A stretch of DNA of 64,000 bases from Hyphomonas sp. Its GTDB lineage: Bacteria > Pseudomonadota > Alphaproteobacteria > Caulobacterales > Hyphomonadaceae. The notes below the pieces were generated by a model that saw nothing but the letters and a program-made list of their open reading frames with translations, did not search any database and was not told where the DNA came from. The stretch spans positions 310,001-374,000 of the forward strand of contig NZ_CP051230.1 in the NCBI RefSeq assembly GCF_017792385.1. The letters run 5' to 3'. Each line of letters starts with the position of its first letter. The stretch's first letter is position 1. Made by a program: the position numbers and the translations under genes. Shown here one piece after another: positions 39,257 through 51,422 of this stretch.

Positions 39257-39673
39257 ATGACTCATTCTGATTCCCTGCCCGGCGCCGGTTGCGGCGCGGC
39301 CATTCGAGACCAGGCCGGACGGCTCCTCCTGATCCAGCGACTCAAGGAACCCGAGGCGGGCGCCTGGGGACTGCCCGGCGGCAAGATCGACTTCGGCGAA
39401 CGGGCCGAAGACACCGCGCGTCGCGAGATCGAGGAAGAACTCGGCGTCCGGATCGAGTTGACCGGTCTCGCCTGCATCGCCGAAACAATCGACAGGGGCG
39501 ACGGGAAGCATTGGGTCGCGCCGGTCTATTCCGCGCGCATCGTGTCGGGAGAGCCGCGCGTGATGGAACCGGAAAAACATGGCGGCTGGGGATGGTTCGA
39601 ACTGGATGACCTGCCGGCAGACCTGACGACTCCCGTGCGGGACTATCTGTCATCCCTGGAGCCGTCCCGCTAA
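39257..39673 (+). CDS. Nudix hydrolase
   Basis: This 138-residue Nudix hydrolase cleaves nucleoside diphosphates linked to another moiety. The Nudix box is complete at about residues 36-58: GGKIDFGE followed by REIEEELGV. The RLLLIQRLKEPEAGAWGLPGG lead-in is usual for MutT-like or ADP-ribose/NADH pyrophosphatases. KHWVAPVYSARIV in the second half resembles dCTP/8-oxo-dGTP type enzymes, but specificity cannot be fixed. The ATG at 39257 is used; the frame extends further without support. Confidence 0.9.
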   Translation: MTHSDSLPGAGCGAAIRDQAGRLLLIQRLKEPEAGAWGLPGGKIDFGERAEDTARREIEEELGVRIELTGLACIAETIDRGDGKHWVAPVYSARIVSGEPRVMEPEKHGGWGWFELDDLPADLTTPVRDYLSSLEPSR

Positions 39674-39741
39674 CTGCAAATATGCAGTGATTGTTGCGGC
39701 TTCGCTCTAGCGGGGCCCGGCCAGTTGGTGATTATAGCCGG

Positions 39742-40359
39742 GTGATTCGACGCATACGATCCCTGCTCGTGTGGCTGGTGGCAGCAGACCTTGCTGCGAC
39801 GCTCCTGTTCTGGGGCGTCACCCGCCTGTCGGACCAGACCGGCAAACTGTCGGGCGGACGCGGGATCATCTTCTATACGGACAACGCCGCCGACGCTTCG
39901 GCCCGCATCGACAAGGGCGTGGAACTCCTGAAGGCTGGCAGGATCGACCGTATTCTGGTTGTCGGCGGGCATCGGCCGCAGGAAGGCCGGCTGGGCAGTC
40001 AGGAAATGGCGCTCCTGACGGCGAAGCGCTCAGGCCAGGCCGCGAAAGTCAGCGCCGATGTCGAAAGCCGCGACACGATTTCGGGGCTCGAGAATCTCGC
40101 CAACACGACGAGTTCATCCGACAGCGGCCGGATCGTGTTCATCTCCAACTGCATGCACATTCTTCGCGCGAAAGCGATCTACGCCAGCCATCCCGGAAAT
40201 CAGGCCAAGGCGCTTGGCGCATGCCCCAATGGCGGATTCAATCCACTCGACATCTGGCGACGCGCACATTACGAGGCCGGCGCGTGGACCCTGTTCGTGA
40301 TGCCGGAGAGCTGGCGCGATGCGATCATCGACAGGCTGCGGGGCGACGAAGGCGCCTAG
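39742..40359 (+). CDS. DUF218 (YdcF/ElyC-like) membrane-anchored protein
   Basis: This 205-residue protein has an N-terminal transmembrane helix (LLVWLVAADLAATLLFWGV) and a DUF218-like domain: IIFYTDNAADASARIDKGVELL, ILVVGGH and ESRDTISGLENL. Relatives (ElyC, SanA) affect envelope polysaccharide metabolism. The start is uncertain. I chose GTG at 39742, which gives basic residues before the helix; a TTG at 39691 is also in frame, and neither has a strong Shine-Dalgarno site. It overlaps the convergent M48 gene by four bases. Confidence 0.75.
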   Translation: MIRRIRSLLVWLVAADLAATLLFWGVTRLSDQTGKLSGGRGIIFYTDNAADASARIDKGVELLKAGRIDRILVVGGHRPQEGRLGSQEMALLTAKRSGQAAKVSADVESRDTISGLENLANTTSSSDSGRIVFISNCMHILRAKAIYASHPGNQAKALGACPNGGFNPLDIWRRAHYEAGAWTLFVMPESWRDAIIDRLRGDEGA

Positions 40360-41336
40360 CCCAGCGGGCCGCAACGGCGCTCATACTCCGCAATCGCCTC
40401 GGGCATCCATTCCCGGAAGTTTTCGGCACGGGTTTCAGAAGCGGGGTGGGTCGACATCCATTCCGGCGGACGCTGGCCGCCACCGATCTGCCCCATGCGT
40501 TCCCACAGTTCCGGCGCCTCGCGCGGGTCGTAGCAAGCCCGCACCAGCAGATCGAGACCGATCTTGTCGGCTTCGGTCTCATGCTTGCGCGAATAGGCCA
40601 GCATGCCGCCCTGCGCCGCAATGCCGAACGCCTGCATGATCGCGCGCTGCTGGGACGCATCCATGTCGCCCAGTCCGACTCCCACCGCGATCTGTCCGAA
40701 CTGGACCACACGTTGCTGGCTGACCCGTTCAGCGCCGTGATGCGCCAGCGCATGACCGATCTCATGCCCCATCACAACGGCCAGCTTGTCGAGATCATTC
40801 AGGTCCGCCGTGTCGACCGAGCCGTCATAATCTCCGGTAATGTCCAGAATGCCCGTATAGACCGCAACATAGCCACCGGGCAGGCAGAACGCGTTCGGCG
40901 TGTCGGAATCGACGACGTAATAGGTCCATTCGAACTGATCCGCGACCGGCGTGAAGGACGCGCCCTGCTGCAGCAATTCCTGCTCCAGCTCCACGGCGGC
41001 AGCCTGCAACCGCAGGCCGATCTCTCGCACAGCACGCGTATATTCAGCCGCCTCCCCTGCGCAGACCGTGCCGGACGCACACAGGACGTCATTTCCCTGT
41101 TGCTGTTCCTGGCTGAGGATCTGGACATAGGATTGCTTGCCCAGTTCCACTTCCTTCTCGATCGACACGGTGTTCAGCTGCTTGCGGCCGGAGAAGGGAA
41201 CTTCTGTCTGATTGGCCTGCCAGTACATGAATACGAGGAACAGGCCGACCAGGATCAGGCTGAAGCGGCTGCGCAAAAGGCCACCTAGCCCGCTGCTGCG
41301 AGTCTTGTGGCCATAGGCGTGGCGCGGCAGGCGCAT
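40356..41336 (-). CDS. M48-family metalloprotease, inner-membrane anchored
   Basis: This 326-residue M48 metalloprotease has an N-terminal transmembrane helix (FSLILVGLFLVFMYW, about 24-40) and the zinc motif HEIGH at residues 191-195 within MGHEIGHALAHHGAERV. The third ligand is in RKHETEADKIG. A longer N-terminal region than in the 14543-15394 paralogue includes two cysteines (LCASGTVCAG) that may form a disulphide. The end, PPEWMSTHPASETRAENF, mirrors the paralogue. Probably periplasmic protein quality control of the BepA/LoiP/Oma1 kind. Confidence 0.9.
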   Translation of the reverse strand: MRLPRHAYGHKTRSSGLGGLLRSRFSLILVGLFLVFMYWQANQTEVPFSGRKQLNTVSIEKEVELGKQSYVQILSQEQQQGNDVLCASGTVCAGEAAEYTRAVREIGLRLQAAAVELEQELLQQGASFTPVADQFEWTYYVVDSDTPNAFCLPGGYVAVYTGILDITGDYDGSVDTADLNDLDKLAVVMGHEIGHALAHHGAERVSQQRVVQFGQIAVGVGLGDMDASQQRAIMQAFGIAAQGGMLAYSRKHETEADKIGLDLLVRACYDPREAPELWERMGQIGGGQRPPEWMSTHPASETRAENFREWMPEAIAEYERRCGPLG

Positions 41337-41445
41337 GGGCGGTCTCCGTCTTCTCTGCTCGTTAACCTGTCTAAACCAAGTGCCGCCGCGAGGGAAAGCA
41401 TGCTTGCACCTTCACGAAGCCCCTGCCCGGCGCTATTTCTTGGAC

Positions 41446-42180
41446 ATGACCGAACACGCCACACCGCCCAAACTGGAAATCCGGATCATTCCGGTGACGC
41501 CGCTGCAACAGAACACGTCGATGATCTGGTCCACCGAGACGATGGAAGGTGTCTTCATCGATCCCGGCGGTGAGGTCGACAAGCTGATGGGCGCCGCCGA
41601 ACAGTTCGGCGTGAAGATTGTCGGCGTCTGGCTGACCCATGGCCATCTCGACCATGCCGGCGCAGCCACCGAAGTGTCTGAACGCACCGGCTGCCCGATC
41701 ATCGGCCCGCACGAGGATGACCAGTGGCTTCTGGACGAACTGGAAGCCCAGGGCGCCAAATACGGCATCACGGATGGCCGCAACGTGAAACCGGACCGCT
41801 ATTTGCACGATGGCGACGAACTGGAACTGGCCGGCAACAGATTTGGCGTCGCCCACTGCCCCGGCCATACGCCGGGCCATGTCGTAATCTATCACAAGGA
41901 AGGCGCGCTCGCCTTTGTGGGCGATGTCCTGTTCCGCGGTTCCATCGGACGGACGGACTTTCCACGCGGCAATCACCAGCAGCTGATCGACTCGATCACT
42001 GGCAAACTCTGGCCGCTGGGCAACGAGATGCGCTTCGTACCCGGACACGGCCCCCTGTCCACCTTCGGGCAGGAGCGCCAGGACAATCCCTTCGTCGCAG
42101 ATTCAATTACAGGCTATCAGGGCGCGGCCACTCAGGATGCCGATGCCACCAGCCAGAAACTTGCCAAACGCTGGAGCTGA
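41446..42180 (+). CDS. Metallo-beta-lactamase-fold hydrolase (glyoxalase II-like)
   Basis: This 244-residue MBL-fold protein has the metal site THGHLDHAG (His65, His67, Asp69 and His70) and further ligands in HCPGHTPGHV and PGHGPLSTFGQE. GDVLFRGSIGRTDFPRGN is the C-terminal signature of YcbL/GloB-like hydrolases that act on thioesters such as S-lactoylglutathione. It is single-domain without the glyoxalase II C-terminal helix extension. The ATG at 41446 lacks a strong Shine-Dalgarno sequence. The YceI lipoprotein follows 44 bp later. Confidence 0.9.
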   Translation: MTEHATPPKLEIRIIPVTPLQQNTSMIWSTETMEGVFIDPGGEVDKLMGAAEQFGVKIVGVWLTHGHLDHAGAATEVSERTGCPIIGPHEDDQWLLDELEAQGAKYGITDGRNVKPDRYLHDGDELELAGNRFGVAHCPGHTPGHVVIYHKEGALAFVGDVLFRGSIGRTDFPRGNHQQLIDSITGKLWPLGNEMRFVPGHGPLSTFGQERQDNPFVADSITGYQGAATQDADATSQKLAKRWS

Positions 42181-42224
42181 CCCCCGCGGCCAGCCTCACG
42201 CACTGATCCTTCCGGAGCCCGCCC

Positions 42225-42851
42225 ATGAATGTTCACAAGTGTTTTCTGGCCGGCGCGTGCGCTGTCATGCTCGCCGCCTGCGGTGCGCCCAGCTTGGAGA
42301 CGACTGCTCCGGCTGCCTCAATCGACGCGAACGCCCCATGGCATCTGGTGAACGAAGAATCGCGCCTGACCTTCGTATCCATCAAAGCGGGCGACGTGGC
42401 GGAAGTGCATACGTTCAACACAATGACGGGCACCGTAACCGCAGACGGTGGAGCGACGATTGAGGTGTCGCTGGACAGCGTGGACACCGCCATCGAGCTG
42501 AGGGACGAACGGATGCGGGCAATGCTGTTCGAAACCGAAACTCATCCGACGCTGACCATGTCGTCCCGAATGGCACTCGATGCGTTCAGCGAGATGCAGG
42601 AAGGCGACCGGAAACGGATCGAAACCGATATCACCGTCAATTTACACGGCATGGAAGAGGTATACTTCGCAGACCTCTTCGTCACCCGGACCGGCCCCGA
42701 CAAAGTGCTGGTGGAATCGGCCAGTCCGGTTCTGGTACATGCTGCCGATTTCGACCTCGATACCGGACTGGAAGCATTGCGTGAGGTCGCAGCTCTGCCG
42801 TCCATCAGCCCGGCCGTCCCGGTGTCCGTATCCTTCGTTTTCGAACAATAG
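42225..42851 (+). CDS. YceI-family lipoprotein
   Basis: This 208-residue lipoprotein has signal peptide MNVHKCFLAGACAVMLAAC, with Cys19 after LAA. The YceI lipocalin-like domain (about 40-205) contains WHLVNEESRLTFVSIKAG, a typical YceI opening, and the DVDTAIELRDERMR-like segment (here SVDTAIELRDERM). YceI proteins bind polyisoprenoids or other lipophilic ligands in the periplasm and are often induced by stress. It lies in the same direction as the MBL gene and may be co-transcribed. Confidence 0.9.
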   Translation: MNVHKCFLAGACAVMLAACGAPSLETTAPAASIDANAPWHLVNEESRLTFVSIKAGDVAEVHTFNTMTGTVTADGGATIEVSLDSVDTAIELRDERMRAMLFETETHPTLTMSSRMALDAFSEMQEGDRKRIETDITVNLHGMEEVYFADLFVTRTGPDKVLVESASPVLVHAADFDLDTGLEALREVAALPSISPAVPVSVSFVFEQ

Positions 42852-42967
42852 CCGCCCCCTCCTTCGGGCGTGGTGCGAAATTACGATACGGTAAGTGTCT
42901 GATTTTCCCCGGAACCAGCGCAGCAAGGCGACGTTTCTCTGCCGTACACTACGGAAAGGAATATCCC

Positions 42968-43306
42968 ATGACCGCATATCTGAAACTCGCCGCAGCCGGC
43001 ATCAGCGCCATCGCCCTGGCCGCCTGTACGCAGACCGGCACCACCGAACGTAACGCTGCCTATGGCGCCGCCGCAGGCGCCGTGGCCGGTGCAGTCATCG
43101 GCAACAATGTCGGCGACGGAGACGCACAACGCGGCGCTGCCATTGGCGCAGTTCTGGGTGGCGCAGGCGGCGCGGCCAAGGGGTGCACGGAATCCGATGA
43201 TTGCGACATGCCGGGCGTGAAGGACCAGCCCGACGAGAAGGACAGCGATGGCGACGGCCAGGCGGACATCTATGACCGCTACCCGTACGACAGCAGCCGC
43301 TGGTAA
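42968..43306 (+). CDS. Glycine-zipper lipoprotein with calcium-binding-like tail
   Basis: This 112-residue lipoprotein has a lipobox IALAAC (Cys20). A glycine-zipper (AAYGAAAGAVAGAVIGNN, then GAAIGAVLGGAGGAAKG) resembles SlyB/Pcp-type outer-membrane lipoproteins. The C-terminal segment DEKDSDGDGQADIYDRYP matches the D-x-D-x-D-G-x-x-D pattern of thrombospondin type 3 calcium repeats. Such combinations occur in Caulobacterales; the role is unknown. It is followed by a strong palindromic hairpin. Confidence 0.8.
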   Translation: MTAYLKLAAAGISAIALAACTQTGTTERNAAYGAAAGAVAGAVIGNNVGDGDAQRGAAIGAVLGGAGGAAKGCTESDDCDMPGVKDQPDEKDSDGDGQADIYDRYPYDSSRW

Positions 43307-43333
43307 GCCCCCGAGGCCCTGGAATTGATGGTG

Positions 43334-43359
43334 AGCCCCGCATCTTTGGATGCGGGGCT
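43334..43359 (+). terminator. Perfect 11-bp hairpin upstream of carB
   Basis: agccccgcatc (43334-43344) and gatgcggggct (43349-43359) are exact reverse complements with a 4-base loop. It comes 28 bp after the previous stop codon and 127 bp before carB. There is no T-run, so it may be a Rho-dependent pause or part of the carB leader. Confidence 0.5.
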
Positions 43360-43485
43360 GTTCCATGTCTGGCTGCCAGGCAGAAAACAATTGCAGCAAA
43401 TGCGGGAAACCGGTCCCTTTGGCCTTGCCCCGCCCCCCGACTCCCCGCTATGGAGCAGCCGTTTGGCCGGTAGGAGAATAAGAAC

Positions 43486-46758
<3,273 letters not shown>

Positions 46759-46826
46759 TCGGCCCCACTTGACGCCATTACCAATTAAGACAACGATTTT
46801 GCCGCCAACAAGTAGAGGTGACACAG

Positions 46827-47300
46827 ATGGAACGCATCCCCATGACCGCAGAAGGCCATGCTGCGCTTCAGTCAGAGCTCAAGACGCTGAAATCCGTGGA
46901 GCGCCCGAACATCATCGCGGCGATTGCGGAGGCCCGGGCGCATGGCGACCTGTCCGAAAACGCCGAATACCATGCCGCCAAGGAGAAGCAGAGCTTCATC
47001 GAAGGCCGGATTGCCGAGATTGATGACAAGCTGGCCCGCGCTGACGTGATCGACGTGACGAAGCTGTCGGGCGGAAAGATCCGCTTCGGCGCCACTGTCA
47101 CGCTGATTGATGTCGATACGGAAGAAGAAAGTACATACAAGATCGTTGGCGAGGATGAAGCGAATGTGAAGGATGGCAAGATCTCCATCACGTCGCCGAT
47201 TGCCCGTGCCCTGATCGGCAAGGAAGAAGGTGACGAGGCCGAAGTGGCTGCCCCCTCCGGCGCCCGGGCGTACGAAATATCCAAGGTCGAGTACCGCTAA
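46827..47300 (+). CDS. greA: Transcription elongation factor GreA
   Basis: This 157-residue factor enters the RNA polymerase secondary channel and stimulates cleavage of backtracked RNA. MERIPMTAEGHAALQSELKTLK is the usual start. The coiled-coil tip carries DLSENAEYHAAKEKQ, with the acidic pair that coordinates magnesium. The C-terminal FKBP-like domain ends ISITSPIARALIGK. I took the ATG at 46827 (AGAGGTG six bases upstream) rather than GTG at 46818, which lies inside that site. The next gene starts directly after its stop codon. Confidence 0.97.
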   Translation: MERIPMTAEGHAALQSELKTLKSVERPNIIAAIAEARAHGDLSENAEYHAAKEKQSFIEGRIAEIDDKLARADVIDVTKLSGGKIRFGATVTLIDVDTEEESTYKIVGEDEANVKDGKISITSPIARALIGKEEGDEAEVAAPSGARAYEISKVEYR

Positions 47301-48380
47301 ATGGCTGAGACGGGGTCGCTCGGACCATCCGTCTGGGCGGTCTCGGACGGCCGCGCAGGCAATGCCGCCCAGGTGCGCGCAGTTCTGCAGGCGCTCGGGG
47401 ACACCCGGCGCTGGATCCAGATTGCCCACATCAATGGCGCTGCGCACAGGTCCCAGCCGCTGGAACTCACGCCGCGGTTGCCCTGGACCCTTCTCCCTGC
47501 GGACAAATGGCCCTCGCCCCTGGCATCCCTTCCCAGGGACCAGAGAGCCCTTCTGACGGAGCCCTGGCCGACCGTCTGGATCGCGGCGGGCCGACGCTCT
47601 GCACCGCTCACCCGCGCCATTCGCGACCTGTCCGGCGGCAAGACGCTGACAGTCCAGATCCTCGACCCGAAAATCGCGCCGGAGAATTTCGACCTTCTTG
47701 TCACGCCCGAGCATGACGAAGTCAGCGGCCCGAACGTCATCCGCACCGTCGGGTCCCCCTCCTATTTCGCACCGGACCTGATTGAGCAGGCCGGCCAGTC
47801 CTTTGCCGACCTTGCCGATGAGCGCAGCAAGAGCGCCATCATTATTCTGGGTGGCACATCAAAGGCGCACACCTTCACCGAGGCAGCGGCTGACCGCCTG
47901 ATCGCACAGCTGCGCATTCTGGCCGGTCAGGGCTGGCGCCTTCGCATCACCACATCCCGGCGCACGCCAGTGCCTGTCGTCGCCAAGTTCCGTGCGATGG
48001 CGGATGAAATCGGTGCACGCTTCTGGGCCGGGCCGGAGGATGGCGAAAACCCGTATCTTGCCTGGCTTGTCTTTTCCGATTGCGCCATCGTGACCGAAGA
48101 CAGCGCCAACATGCTGTCTGACGCGGCCTGGCACAATCTGCCCATCCATATTGCCCGTCTCGAAGGCCGGTCCGACAAGTTCGACAAGCTCCACCAGAGC
48201 CTGATCGACCATGGCGCCGCGCGCTGGTTCGGCGGCGTTCTGGAAACCTGGAGCTATCCTGCCCTGCGCGAGGCTGACCGCGTTGCAGACGCCATCGTCG
48301 CGCGCCTGCTCGAACGCCACCCCCAACCGGACATGGGCGGGGACGAAACCCGGGTGGCCCCTCCGGACTGGATGGAATGA
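47301..48380 (+). CDS. ELM1-family protein (DUF1022)
   Basis: This 359-residue protein is of the mitochondrial-fission ELM1 (DUF1022) family. WAVSDGRAGNAAQVRAVLQAL and the later SAIIILGGTSKAHTF, ITTSRRTP and VTEDSANMLSDAA fit a glycosyltransferase B-like fold. Plant ELM1 recruits dynamin to mitochondria; the bacterial function is unknown, and the NDP-sugar-like fold hints at envelope sugar work. It begins immediately after the greA stop codon with no gap, so translation is coupled. Confidence 0.88.
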   Translation: MAETGSLGPSVWAVSDGRAGNAAQVRAVLQALGDTRRWIQIAHINGAAHRSQPLELTPRLPWTLLPADKWPSPLASLPRDQRALLTEPWPTVWIAAGRRSAPLTRAIRDLSGGKTLTVQILDPKIAPENFDLLVTPEHDEVSGPNVIRTVGSPSYFAPDLIEQAGQSFADLADERSKSAIIILGGTSKAHTFTEAAADRLIAQLRILAGQGWRLRITTSRRTPVPVVAKFRAMADEIGARFWAGPEDGENPYLAWLVFSDCAIVTEDSANMLSDAAWHNLPIHIARLEGRSDKFDKLHQSLIDHGAARWFGGVLETWSYPALREADRVADAIVARLLERHPQPDMGGDETRVAPPDWME

Positions 48381-48405
48381 ACCGGCAGTTTCCTTCCCCT
48401 CAAGG

Positions 48406-49248
48406 ATGAGACTGTTCGGCCTCACCCTGCTGACCATGATTGCCTTTGCGGCCAATTCGGTCCTGAACCGCGTCGCCCTCGCAGGCGAACTGATCGATCC
48501 CGCCAGTTTCGCCGTCATCCGTCTTTTCAGCGGAGCCGCCGTGCTCGCCCTGATCGTCCTGACACGGTCGGGCACGAAACCCGCCCTGCTCACTTCCCGC
48601 CGCGCTGCCGGCATGGCAGCCCTGCTGGCCTACATGCTCGGCTTCTCTTTCGCCTATGTGTCGCTCGATACCGGTGTCGGCGCCCTTGTCCTGTTCGGCG
48701 GGGTACAGATCACCATGTTCGCGGGGGCTCTTGCCATGCGCGAGCGTGTGCCCGCCGCAAAATGGCTGGGCGCGCTTATTGCGGCGGGCGGTCTTGCCTG
48801 GTTCCTGTGGCCCGCCCCCGGCACCGGCATTGATCCTGTCGGCGCATCGCTGATGGGCGTCGCCGCGCTTGGATGGGGCATCTATTCGCTGCTGGGCCGC
48901 GACGCCCGGAACGCCACGGCCGAGACCGCTGCGAACTTCGCGCTTGCCGCGCCGGTCAGCCTGCTGGCCCTGCTGGCCGTCACGCCGCACGTCACCCTGC
49001 AGGGAGGGGCACTCGCCGCTCTGTCGGGCATCCTCATGTCCGGCCTCGGCTATGCGCTCTGGTACGCCATCCTGCCCCGGCTGGCAGCATCCACCGCAGC
49101 GATTGCCCAGCTCAGCGTGCCGATCCTGGCCGCCATTGGGGGGATCGTCCTGCTCGGCGAAGCCTTGACCGCCCGCTTCATCATTGCGGCCATCATCGTG
49201 CTGGGCGGGATCGGACTTTCAGTGGTCGCCCCCCGCATGCGCGCCTAG
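48406..49248 (+). CDS. EamA/DMT-family transporter
   Basis: This 280-residue inner-membrane transporter has ten predicted helices in two EamA repeats: first FGLTLLTMIAFAANSVLNRVAL and second SLMGVAALGWGIYSLLGRDAR. The drug/metabolite transporter superfamily exports amino acids, nucleotides or drugs; the substrate cannot be told. The start at 48406 lies 25 bp after the ELM1 gene. It overlaps mnmA by four bases, convergently. Confidence 0.9.
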   Translation: MRLFGLTLLTMIAFAANSVLNRVALAGELIDPASFAVIRLFSGAAVLALIVLTRSGTKPALLTSRRAAGMAALLAYMLGFSFAYVSLDTGVGALVLFGGVQITMFAGALAMRERVPAAKWLGALIAAGGLAWFLWPAPGTGIDPVGASLMGVAALGWGIYSLLGRDARNATAETAANFALAAPVSLLALLAVTPHVTLQGGALAALSGILMSGLGYALWYAILPRLAASTAAIAQLSVPILAAIGGIVLLGEALTARFIIAAIIVLGGIGLSVVAPRMRA

Positions 49249-50429
49249 GCCGCAACCACGCGTGCATCCGCCGGGATTGGTTTCAGGATGAAGCCACCGC
49301 CCAGAATGCGCGTGCTCCCGTCCGCATCATAGAGTACGGCAGCCTGGCCCCGGGCGACGCCTTCCTCCGGCTCATCGAACCGGATCACGGGCACACCTTC
49401 GCTCCAGCCAAGCCGGGCCGGCACCGGAGGACGCGTGGACCGCACGCGCACCAGAACCGGAGTCCCGGCATCGGCGGCGGCCTCCAGCGACCCTTCGCCC
49501 AGCCAGTTCAGTTCTTCCAGCAGAAGACCGGAGGTCATCAGCGCTTCACGCGGGCCGACAATGACCCGGCGGTTCGGCGCGTCGATCTTCACCACGAAGA
49601 GCGGCTCACCCGTCGCCACGCCCAGTCCCCGGCGTTGACCGATCGTGTAGTGGATAACACCATTGTGCTCCCCCAGAATCCGGCCATCGAGATGCACGAT
49701 GTCTCCGCCGCGCCCGGCGCCCGGGCGCAGTTTCTCGACAACATTCGCATACGACCCTTCGGGTACGAAGCAGATGTCCTGACTGTCCGGCTTCGACGCG
49801 ACCGGCAGGTTGAAATGCTCCGCCAGCTCCCGCACCTCGGATTTCGGCAGATCGCCGAGCGGAAAGCGCAGATAGTCGAGCTGTTCGGCCGTTGTGGCGA
49901 ACAGGAAGTAGGACTGGTCCCGGCTGGCGTCAGCGGCCCGGTGAAGTTCCGGTCCGTGCGCCCCCTCCGTGCGGCGGATATAGTGCCCTGTTGCCAGGCA
50001 GTCCGCCCCCAGATCACGGGCCGTCTTCAGCAGGTCGGAGAACTTCACTGTCTGATTGCACCGAATGCAGGGGATCGGCGTAGAGCCTGCCAGATAGGTG
50101 TCGGCGAAGTCTTCCATCACCTGTTCGCGGAACTTCGATTCATAGTCGAGCACATAGTGCGGAATGCCGATCTGGTCGGACACATTGCGGGCGTCATGGA
50201 TGTCCTGCCCGGCACAACACGCACCTTTCTTCTCGATGGCCGCGCCATGATCGTAGAGTTGCAGGGTGATGCCGATAACATCATAACCCTGCGCCTTCAG
50301 CATGGCGGCGACAACCGAACTGTCGACCCCGCCAGACATGGCAGCGACGACCCGGGTGTCTGCGGGCGGTTTGGCAAATCCGAGAGAGTTCACACGGCCA
50401 TCCCAGGCCGGCGGCAATTCATAGGTCAT
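49245..50429 (-). CDS. mnmA: tRNA-specific 2-thiouridylase MnmA
   Basis: This 394-residue enzyme puts sulphur on U34 of Lys, Glu and Gln tRNAs. The PP-loop AAMSGGVDSSVVAAML is near residue 30. The catalytic cysteines are in TPIPCIRCNQTVKF (about 118-125) and SQDICFVPEG (about 215-225). The C-terminal ATP/tRNA-binding regions follow, including GQRRGLGVATGEPLFV. The N-terminus is extended by about 25 residues before the PP-loop (MTYELPPAWDGRVNSL). It is downstream of cheR on the same strand with an 83-bp gap. Confidence 0.97.
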   Translation of the reverse strand: MTYELPPAWDGRVNSLGFAKPPADTRVVAAMSGGVDSSVVAAMLKAQGYDVIGITLQLYDHGAAIEKKGACCAGQDIHDARNVSDQIGIPHYVLDYESKFREQVMEDFADTYLAGSTPIPCIRCNQTVKFSDLLKTARDLGADCLATGHYIRRTEGAHGPELHRAADASRDQSYFLFATTAEQLDYLRFPLGDLPKSEVRELAEHFNLPVASKPDSQDICFVPEGSYANVVEKLRPGAGRGGDIVHLDGRILGEHNGVIHYTIGQRRGLGVATGEPLFVVKIDAPNRRVIVGPREALMTSGLLLEELNWLGEGSLEAAADAGTPVLVRVRSTRPPVPARLGWSEGVPVIRFDEPEEGVARGQAAVLYDADGSTRILGGGFILKPIPADARVVAA

Positions 50430-50512
50430 ATCTCACTCCAACCGGGTTCAAGGCCCGGAGCAGTCTTCAGGAAGGGGGGCATATAGCGTGGAAAGCGCCG
50501 AAATGCGAGGGA

Positions 50513-51376
50513 TCAGGCTGCAGAGGCTTCCGCATTGGCGGTTCCGGCCGCGACCCAGCCACCCCGGAAATGCCGCGCCGGCTCCAGCTTGTCGGTCAAT
50601 CCGATCACGCTTTCGCCCGTACCCAGCAGGATCATTCCGCCGGGCATCATCTGTCCGGCGACACTGTCGATCACCTTGGCCCGAACGGACCGGTCCATGC
50701 CCGACAGGACATTGCGACACAGGATGACATCGAAATTGCCGAGCCCGTCAGCGCGCTCGAGCAGATTGTGCTGACGAAAGCTGACCCGGGAGCGCAAGGC
50801 TTCAGAGGCCTCCCACTGCCCCGTCTCGAGGCGCGTGAAGTGTTTCACGAGACGATGGATCGACAGGCCCTTCTGGACTTCGTAGTGGCCATAGCGGGCG
50901 GTCCGGGCCTTCTCGGTCGCCACCTTGCAGATGTCGGTCGACAGGATATCGATCTTTGCGCCGCGCAGGCTGGCAGGCAGTTCGTCTTCCAGCAGGATGG
51001 CAAGGGAGTAGGCTTCCTGACCGGTGCCGCCTCCTGCGCACCAGACTTTCAGCCGGCCGGTATTGGACGCTTTGAGACGCTTCGGGAGAATTTCCTCGAC
51101 TATGCGCTGAAGCGCATCGCGCTCGCGGAAGAACCAGGTATCCTTGGAAACGAGCGCGGCCGCCACTTCCGCAGCAAAAACCGGGTTTGCGCGGGATTTC
51201 AGGCAGTGAACCAGATCGGCCATTGTGCCGAATCCCTCACGGCGGGCAATCGCCGCTAGGCGCGCCTCGATGAGATAGGATTTGGATTTCGGAATTGCCT
51301 GCCCGGAGCCTTTCAGCGCCAGCTCAGCCAATTCGTTGAACACCTCTTCCTGCATCTGACGCTCCGGTTCGGACAT
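50513..51376 (-). CDS. cheR: CheR-type protein-glutamate methyltransferase
   Basis: This 287-residue methyltransferase methylates glutamates on chemoreceptors using SAM. The N-terminal helical domain is followed by KDTWFFRERDALQ and the SAM site KVWCAGGGTGQEAYSLAI (about residues 105-125). Later come DILSTDICKVATEKA and FDVILCRNVLSGMDRSV. I chose ATG 51376 (MSEPERQM). No other chemotaxis genes (cheA, cheW, receptors) are in view. It lies 46 bp downstream of a receiver-domain gene in the chpT neighbourhood, so its target may be outside classical chemotaxis. Confidence 0.9.
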   Translation of the reverse strand: MSEPERQMQEEVFNELAELALKGSGQAIPKSKSYLIEARLAAIARREGFGTMADLVHCLKSRANPVFAAEVAAALVSKDTWFFRERDALQRIVEEILPKRLKASNTGRLKVWCAGGGTGQEAYSLAILLEDELPASLRGAKIDILSTDICKVATEKARTARYGHYEVQKGLSIHRLVKHFTRLETGQWEASEALRSRVSFRQHNLLERADGLGNFDVILCRNVLSGMDRSVRAKVIDSVAGQMMPGGMILLGTGESVIGLTDKLEPARHFRGGWVAAGTANAEASAA

Positions 51377-51422
51377 TCTGCCCACAAGTTTACGGTTAGG
51401 GCACCTTTTATTAAGAAATGCT

